DNA from: Bacilli bacterium
GTDB lineage: Bacteria > Bacillota_I > Bacilli_A > ML615J-28 > CAG-313
Direction of reading: 5' to 3'
NCBI GenBank assembly: GCA_017411715.1
Contig: JAFQPO010000015.1
Coordinates: forward strand, 1 to 33,071
Length of the DNA stretch: 33,071 bases
The notes under the pieces: model-generated
Told to the model about the DNA's origin: nothing
The model's database searches: none
Seen by the model: the letters and a program-made list of their open reading frames with translations, nothing else
Position numbers and translations under genes: made by a program
Part shown: in pieces, positions 32,418 through 33,071 of the stretch
Numbering within the stretch: the stretch's first letter is position 1
How the letters are laid out: every line of letters begins with the position of its first letter

Positions 32418-32511
32418 ATAGTTGTATTTACAACTATTGGAGACTGGCACGGACTCTAATCATTAACTTACGGGTGTCGAGCCTTTAGTTCTAACGGGAC
32501 TCGAACCTATA
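32418..32511. repeat. Unexplained structured segment with three imperfect repeats
   Basis: The 303-bp gap after tRNA-Lys holds, besides the terminator, this locally GC-richer stretch. An 8-bp hairpin (ATAGTTGT - ATTT - ACAACTAT, 32418-32437) comes first. Three related units then begin with ACGG at 32449, 32470 and 32494; the second and third (ACGGGTGTCGAGCC and ACGGGACTCGAACC) share most positions. TCGAG (32478-32482) can pair with CTCGA (32500-32504). No open frame covers it and I cannot name it. A small RNA, a decayed mobile-element end or a binding array are all possible. Confidence 0.45.
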
Positions 32512-32521
32512 AGAGAAAATG

Positions 32522-32551
32522 TTGGAAATTAAATTGGTTTTAGTGTATAAT
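32522..32551 (+). promoter_or_regulatory. Possible promoter of the beta-propeller-like gene
   Basis: TATAAT at 32546-32551 with TTGGAA (32522-32527) 18 nt upstream. The Shine-Dalgarno AGGAGTGG of the following gene lies about 30 nt downstream. Confidence 0.6.
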
Positions 32552-32594
32552 ATAAGTGAGTAAATAGTATTGATTTTTTTAGGAGTGGCTTTTA

Positions 32595-33071
32595 ATGATT
32601 AAAAAATATTGGACTCATATAAAAACAAATAAATATGATATATACTTAACTAGCAAAACAGTATATATTTTTAATAAAGATGGAAGAGAAATTAAAAAGT
32701 TCAAAGATTTGGATTATGGCTATAAGGGTTGTGTTTCTCCGAATGAAGATTTACTAGTAGTAAAAAGTTCATCAGGTCGTATAGCGGTTTATTCACTTGA
32801 TGAATTAGAACTTATTAAAAAATTTAGATTTTCTAAGATTGATGGATCACAAGATGATAACTTTATTTTTTCTCCAGATGGTAAATATATATTTAATATA
32901 GAACGTCATGAATCAACAACTAAATCCGCCTTGTCAATTTATAATACAAGTGATTTTTCTCTTGAAGAAAGATTGTTTGCTAAGGAAAATGATTTAGTAA
33001 TAAATTGGGTAGAATATGATAGCGAATTAAATAGTTATTTTATTCTAGGTTATTATAGAGATAAGGAAACT
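32595..33071 (+). CDS. Beta-propeller (WD40-like) protein, 3' truncated by the window
   Basis: Open from ATG 32595 to the window end without a stop (159 residues visible). The Shine-Dalgarno AGGAGTGG lies 7 nt upstream. There is no signal peptide, so it is cytoplasmic as far as seen. The sequence has blade-like repeats with the turn SPNEDLLVV and SPDGKYIF, each followed by strands of the form IAVYSLDELELIKKF and LSIYNTSDFSLEERLF, the pattern of WD40/YncE-type propellers. Function and full length are unknown. It follows a tRNA gene and the unexplained repeat segment, so it could mark the start of a variable region. Confidence 0.7.
   Translation, partial: MIKKYWTHIKTNKYDIYLTSKTVYIFNKDGREIKKFKDLDYGYKGCVSPNEDLLVVKSSSGRIAVYSLDELELIKKFRFSKIDGSQDDNFIFSPDGKYIFNIERHESTTKSALSIYNTSDFSLEERLFAKENDLVINWVEYDSELNSYFILGYYRDKET

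Noticed and set aside
32494..32507. The minus-strand sequence GGTTCGAGTCCCG looks like the T arm of a tRNA.
   Set aside because: No anticodon arm, D arm or acceptor stem can be built on either side, and the flanks do not pair. At most a decayed remnant; it is described as part of the unexplained segment.

Overview
The window is a chromosomal stretch of a very AT-rich, low-GC Gram-positive bacterium. Several signs point to the Bacilli/Erysipelotrichia/Acholeplasma-like branch of Bacillota: Shine-Dalgarno sites of AAGGAGG type before nearly every gene, near-consensus sigma-A promoters, a class I preQ1 riboswitch, lipoproteins with InlB-type (Listeria-Bacteroides) repeats, and many exporters. 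TGA is used as a stop (end of the gene at 15114-16790, four bases before the next start). The organism therefore uses the standard code, not the Mycoplasma code. No IS element, CRISPR array, phage gene or replication origin was recognised.

Layout. The left edge is the 5' end of a 16S rRNA gene on the minus strand, with its leader and two tandem promoters at perfect consensus. Most genes run on the minus strand, in the same direction as the rRNA operon. From left to right: glycerate kinase and acetate kinase with a terminator between them; tRNA-Arg(TCT); a plus-strand DUF885 metallopeptidase-like lipoprotein. Next comes a probable nudix-queT-xre-mntP operon with a preQ1-I riboswitch over the queT ribosome binding site. 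It is followed by a DUF1846 - glycerophosphodiesterase - SGNH-hydrolase lipoprotein group. At 12.0-18.97 kb is a five-gene envelope operon. It encodes a membrane-module/ABC-ATPase fusion, an ABC-2 type permease, a small membrane-anchored protein, a large lipoprotein that looks like a beta-helix, and a four-helix membrane protein.

Further right are a phosphoglycolate phosphatase-like HAD gene; an operon of acyltransferase with zinc ribbon, RlmI-like and RlmCD-like rRNA methyltransferases, double-GNAT protein and small membrane protein; and a marR - heterodimeric ABC exporter - leucyl aminopeptidase operon. Divergent from marR is a MATE efflux pump, followed by tRNA-Lys(CTT). The window ends in an unexplained repeat-bearing, locally GC-richer segment and a truncated beta-propeller-like gene.

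Themes. The region is rich in cell-surface and membrane functions: three lipoproteins, three ABC systems, MATE, MntP and QueT. It also holds RNA-modification genes (QueT/queuosine, RlmI, RlmCD). The most interesting points are the ABC ATPase fusion with its own internal ribosome binding site and the uncharacterised operon around it, the riboswitch, the degenerate nucleotide site of the ABC exporter with a 24-bp palindromic operator, and the unexplained element at 32.42-32.51 kb. Many open frames start upstream of the true start; where a Shine-Dalgarno or a promoter decides, the corrected start is given.
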